From: JAHEKB01 sp049115575
GTDB taxonomy: Bacteria > Bacteroidota > Bacteroidia > NS11-12g > UBA9320
NCBI GenBank assembly: GCA_049115575.1
Contig: JAGDZU010000002.1
Location: forward strand, 186,001-250,000
Direction: 5' to 3'
Length of the DNA: 64,000 bases
Positions 60,707-64,000 of the stretch are shown here, one piece after another. A program made the position numbers and the translations under genes. The notes under the pieces are model-generated. The model saw only the letters and a program-made list of their open reading frames with translations. It searched no databases and was not told the origin of the DNA. Position 1 is the stretch's first letter. Every line of letters begins with the position of its first letter.

Positions 60707-61477
60707 TTGAAATCAAAATGTATACATAGCTTGATACTGCTTTTTATGTCAGTGAATATCATGGCACAAGAGGCAGCAGTTGAACCGTCAAAAAATGCTA
60801 CTAAGGGTTTTCTATTTAGTCCGCATTGGGCGTATCAAAAAGTGGGTGGTGATTTAAAAGAGCGCTTCTATGATTTTAATAGTATTGGCCTTGGGGTAGA
60901 CTATAAAACTAAAAAGAACTTTTATTTCGGCGTGGATTATGATTGGTATTATGGAGATCGTGTAAAAGACAGTACCATTTTCGATGGAATAAGAGGACCT
61001 AGTGGATTTATAATAGACCAAAACGGTGATTTTTCGGTAATTAGGCTAAGAATTAAAGGGTATTATGGAACAGTGAATATTGGCTATATGATTCCTTTAT
61101 TTGATAATCAACCAAGCAGTGGAATTATGTTAATGCTGGGAGGAGGGGTTATGCAGCACAAGATTGATATATACTCTTCTCAGATTACTATTCCTCAGAT
61201 CAATGGAGAATATGAGTATGGCTATGATAGAATGGCCTATGGATTTTCCATGAAACAGTTTGTGGGCTATCAATATCTCGTTACACATAATAAATTCCAT
61301 TTTAGAGCCGGCGTAGAATTTAATCAGGGTTTCACTCAGGGAAGAAGAACGTGGAACTTTAGTACAAACGAACCTGGGACGGAAAAGAGATTTGACCAGA
61401 CCACTGTTTTCAAATTTGGGATTATAGTACCCGTTTATACCAAAGACCGCGAAGACGAAGAGTTTTTTACTAATTGA
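60707..61477 (+). CDS. Predicted outer-membrane beta-barrel protein upstream of waaA
   Basis: Not recognised as a named family. The 256 residues start with TTG 60707, because this is the only in-frame codon that gives a signal peptide (CIHSLILLFMSVNIMAQ). Mature part is strand-rich (FYFGVDYDWYYGDRV, GIMLMLGGGVMQH, FHFRAGVEFNQGF, FKFGIIVPVYT) like a small barrel. The stop TGA shares its A with the waaA ATG, so both are translated together, and a role in the envelope is likely. The link to LPS is by position only. Confidence 0.7.
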   Translation: MKSKCIHSLILLFMSVNIMAQEAAVEPSKNATKGFLFSPHWAYQKVGGDLKERFYDFNSIGLGVDYKTKKNFYFGVDYDWYYGDRVKDSTIFDGIRGPSGFIIDQNGDFSVIRLRIKGYYGTVNIGYMIPLFDNQPSSGIMLMLGGGVMQHKIDIYSSQITIPQINGEYEYGYDRMAYGFSMKQFVGYQYLVTHNKFHFRAGVEFNQGFTQGRRTWNFSTNEPGTEKRFDQTTVFKFGIIVPVYTKDREDEEFFTN

Positions 61478-62691
61478 TGTATCATTTCTTCTATCAAATC
61501 ATTGTTAAACTAGCTATTGCAATACTTAGAATTGCCTCGCTTTTTCGACCCAAGCTTAAAAGGTTTCTGGACTTAAGAAAGGTACATGAATCACCAGAAG
61601 CATATCCTAGAAAGTTTTGTTTGCACTGTGCCTCTTTAGGGGAATTTGAAATGGCTAGGCCTATGCTAGAGCATTTGGTTAAGCTGCATGGTAGAGAAGC
61701 AGTTTTGATAAGTTTCTTTAGCCCAAGTGGGTTGGAGTATGTGAATAGGCTCGATGAGTTTAAAGGGATGTGTGTTTATCTGCCATTGGATAAACCGAGC
61801 TTGATAAGGGAATTTCTCAAGAAGTATAAACCCGAAAAGATCATTCTTGTTAGATATGAACTTTGGTATAATCTCTTGAAAGTGGGTTTGGATCTTGGAT
61901 GTGAATTTTACTTGATGAATGCCAGATTCCGCAAAGGACATTTCATGTTCTCTTTATTGGGAAAACCATATTTAAAATTGTTGAAGTCATTCAAATGGAT
62001 ATTTAGTTCTGATCTCAAAACGCAAGATTTATTGGTGAAGAGGGGAATTGCAAATGCGAGTTATTGTGGTGATACCAGGTTTGATAGAGTTTTGGAAATA
62101 GCACAAAGCGCAGAAGGAATTCAGGAGATTGAAGAGTTTATTGGAGACCAAAAGGCAATCGTTTTGGGTTCATCTTGGTGGGCCGAAGAAGAAATGATGA
62201 ATGATGTGTATCACGAACTGGAAGGAGTAAAACTCATAATTGCTCCTCATGAAATAAAAGAAGATCATCTCATACAGATTGAAACGCTATTTGCGGCATA
62301 TAACCCTAAAAGATTTAGTGAGCATTCTTTAAGTCCATTTGATCAGGTACTCATCATAGACAATATTGGAATGCTTTCATCTTTATATAGATATGCAGAT
62401 GTTGCTTTTATTGGAGGTGGATTCAAAGGGGCCCTACACAATATAATAGAACCAGCTGTTTGGGGAAGTGTAATTCTGTTTGGCCCAGACACTGAAAAAT
62501 TTCCAGAAGCCGAGCAATTCATCAGTTCAGGTTTTGCTTTTAAAGTTGGGAAAAGTGAAAAACTGGAATCTCTCTTAAAGGGCTTTTTTAACAATCAAGC
62601 GACTCTTGCCGAAGTAAAGGAAAAAGCGGTGCAGTTTGTAGAACTGCAGGCTGGTGCCAGTCAGAAAATCTTAGATCAACTAGCGGAATAG
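61477..62691 (+). CDS. waaA: 3-deoxy-D-manno-octulosonic acid transferase
   Basis: Adds Kdo to lipid A, at the inner membrane. The 404 residues from ATG 61477 have an N-terminal membrane helix (about 6-22), then LHCASLGEFEMARP (about 49-62) containing the catalytic Glu of GT30 enzymes, LVRYELWYNLL near 126, SSWWAEEE near 229 (nucleotide-sugar region) and ADVAFIGGGFKGALHNIIEPAVWG near 307-330 in the C-terminal half. Overlaps convergent feoB by 12 bases. Confidence 0.93.
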   Translation: MYHFFYQIIVKLAIAILRIASLFRPKLKRFLDLRKVHESPEAYPRKFCLHCASLGEFEMARPMLEHLVKLHGREAVLISFFSPSGLEYVNRLDEFKGMCVYLPLDKPSLIREFLKKYKPEKIILVRYELWYNLLKVGLDLGCEFYLMNARFRKGHFMFSLLGKPYLKLLKSFKWIFSSDLKTQDLLVKRGIANASYCGDTRFDRVLEIAQSAEGIQEIEEFIGDQKAIVLGSSWWAEEEMMNDVYHELEGVKLIIAPHEIKEDHLIQIETLFAAYNPKRFSEHSLSPFDQVLIIDNIGMLSSLYRYADVAFIGGGFKGALHNIIEPAVWGSVILFGPDTEKFPEAEQFISSGFAFKVGKSEKLESLLKGFFNNQATLAEVKEKAVQFVELQAGASQKILDQLAE

Positions 62692-64000
62692 TTGGTAAAC
62701 TATGAAGCTTCCAACGTATGCCATTGCGGTCATGTAAAAGAACTGGATAATCGGCCATTTCAAGGTTTTGGTTTCTTTATAGACTACTGCTAATGTGCTC
62801 ATGCATTGCATAGCAAAAGCGTAAAAAACCAGAAGAGAAAGAACAACAGCCAAACTGTACACGGGAGCTCCATTTCTATTTACATCCTTCTCCATTTTTG
62901 CCCTTATTTGTTCGTGATTGTCTTCATCGTCAACACTATAAATAGTACTCATGGTACCAACAAATACTTCTCTCGCGGCGAATGAAGTAATAAGTGAGAT
63001 GCCAATTTTCCAGTTAAACCCTAAGGGTGCTATGGCAGGTTCTATGGTTTTACCCAAACTCCCTGCAAAGGATTTTTCCAATTCTGTAGTTTCTTGTACA
63101 GCAAAAGATTTGGTCTCATGCTTTTGATAGGAAGCCAAGAACCACAACACCATGGAAACTATGAGTATGACCTTGCCGGCTTCTACAACAAAACTCCTAG
63201 ACTTCTGCCAGCAAGTCATCCAAATATTCTTCCACCTTGGACTGTGATACACTGGCAATTCCATAATAAAAAACGAAGGAATGTCGTGCTTAATAAGGTA
63301 TTTGAAAACAATAGCAGCCACTAAAGCGGCCACTGTACCAATTAGATACATGGCAAGCAACACCAAAGCTTGTAAATTGATAAATCCCCATACCATTTGT
63401 GATGGGATAGCCAACGAAATGAGTAATGTATAAACTGGAAGTCTAGCAGAGCAACTCATAAGGGGTGTTACCATTATGGTGATTAAGCGATCTTTCCAAT
63501 TCTCAATGGTTCTTGTGCTCATTATTGCTGGAATTGCACATGCGGCACCACTGAGTAGAGGAATTACTGATTTGCCGCTGAGACCTAGGGTTCGCAAAAG
63601 TTTGTCCATAATAAAACTAACTCTAGACATATAACCCGTGTCTTCCAATAGACCCATGAAAAAGAAGAGAATTGCAATTTGAGGCACGAAGACCACTACT
63701 CCAGCTAAACCAGCAACCAACCCGTTAATTATTAATTTCTTTAGCCAACCACTAGGCAAAGTGTCACTGAGAAAAATGGACAAATGCTCAAAGCCTTGTT
63801 CAACCCATGTCATGGGGTATTCAGCGAGTACAAAGACAGCTTGAAAAATTAGAAAAAGGATGACCAAGAAAATGGGAAATCCCCATACTCTGTGGGTGAA
63901 CACCTGGTCTAATTTATCTGTAATTAGAGCAGATTTATTTACAATTTCTTGAGTTCTACCTAGTAGCTGATCAATTTGAAGATATCTAAAATCATGTGCT
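62680..64000 (-). CDS. feoB: Ferrous iron transporter B (partial, N-terminus off the window)
   Basis: Inner-membrane Fe2+ uptake protein. The frame is open to the window edge; 439 residues of the membrane domain are present and the N-terminal G-protein domain is lost by the cut. LDQVFTHRVWGFPIF marks the start of the transmembrane part, followed by the first gate region GAACAIPAIMSTRTIENWKDR and SCSARLPVYTLL, both conserved in FeoB. The first gate reads GAACAIP where many FeoB proteins have GFGCNVP. The C-terminal end lies tail to tail with waaA. Confidence 0.95.
   Translation of the reverse strand, partial: AHDFRYLQIDQLLGRTQEIVNKSALITDKLDQVFTHRVWGFPIFLVILFLIFQAVFVLAEYPMTWVEQGFEHLSIFLSDTLPSGWLKKLIINGLVAGLAGVVVFVPQIAILFFFMGLLEDTGYMSRVSFIMDKLLRTLGLSGKSVIPLLSGAACAIPAIMSTRTIENWKDRLITIMVTPLMSCSARLPVYTLLISLAIPSQMVWGFINLQALVLLAMYLIGTVAALVAAIVFKYLIKHDIPSFFIMELPVYHSPRWKNIWMTCWQKSRSFVVEAGKVILIVSMVLWFLASYQKHETKSFAVQETTELEKSFAGSLGKTIEPAIAPLGFNWKIGISLITSFAAREVFVGTMSTIYSVDDEDNHEQIRAKMEKDVNRNGAPVYSLAVVLSLLVFYAFAMQCMSTLAVVYKETKTLKWPIIQFFYMTAMAYVGSFIVYQLFR

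Noticed and set aside
62680..64000. FeoB as a natural truncation without G domain
   Set aside because: The frame is open to the window edge; the missing part is due to the cut.
1..64000. CRISPR array, prophage, rRNA operon or insertion sequence
   Set aside because: No regular repeats, phage genes, rRNA segments or transposase frames were seen on either strand.

Overview
The window is about 40% GC chromosomal DNA from a member of the Bacteroidota, most likely a gliding or T9SS-bearing marine Flavobacteriales-type bacterium. The evidence is the complete gldA-gldF-gldG set, two PorG-like DUF6089 proteins, four proteins ending in a type IX secretion sorting domain, the many outer-membrane beta-barrels, the bacillithiol-system protein YtxJ, a type III glutamine synthetase, and promoters of the Bacteroidota form TAnnTTTG in place of Shine-Dalgarno sites. 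Family or genus cannot be fixed from this stretch alone.

Layout. 1-7.1 kb: minus-strand housekeeping genes, namely glutamine synthetase III (cut by the window edge), release factor 1, a secreted beta-propeller-like protein, LpxH and DNA polymerase I. 7.2-19.3 kb: plus-strand genes: a PorT-like barrel, tyrS, two flavin proteins around a small membrane protein, a large T9SS adhesin-like protein, the GldAFG ABC transporter, a PagL-like lipid A deacylase and a DUF2807 lipoprotein. 19.3-29.1 kb: small heat shock protein, methyltransferase, a large BNR-repeat T9SS protein, a small lipoprotein coupled to ytxJ, a THUMP-like methyltransferase, HemD, DUF4271 and a BamA/TamA-like protein. 29.1-34.9 kb: HemW, an AsmA-like giant, tRNA-Val, pirin and a response regulator. 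34.9-43.4 kb: RidA, a 3-hydroxyacyl-CoA dehydrogenase fragment, and the envelope operon AlbA_2 regulator - two PorG-like proteins - uppS - bamA - OmpA-like protein. 43.4-50.5 kb: flavin enzymes, acyl-CoA dehydrogenase, LD-carboxypeptidase, GtrA, FolK, WbqC and AccA. 50.6-51.2 kb: tRNA-Asp with degenerate tRNA copies around a GIY-YIG nuclease. 51.3-54.8 kb: a copper-type cluster (HYC_CC_PP protein, heavy-metal-binding lipoprotein, T9SS protein, two multicopper-oxidase-like proteins). 54.9-64 kb: lipoprotein, sugar-nucleotide operon (DegT aminotransferase, Ugd, UXS, hexapeptide acetyltransferase, GalE), a barrel protein with WaaA, and FeoB cut by the edge.

Functionally the window is dominated by the cell envelope: lipid A and Kdo (LpxH, WaaA, PagL-like), undecaprenyl carrier (UppS), outer-membrane assembly (BamA, AsmA-like), type IX secretion and gliding (GldAFG, PorG-like) and surface sugars. 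The parts most worth a second look are the two half-complete multicopper oxidases with complementary copper ligands, the tRNA-fragment/GIY-YIG locus, and a set of promoters whose -7 box sits exactly four bases before the start codon, predicting leaderless mRNAs. No CRISPR array, prophage, rRNA or insertion sequence was seen.
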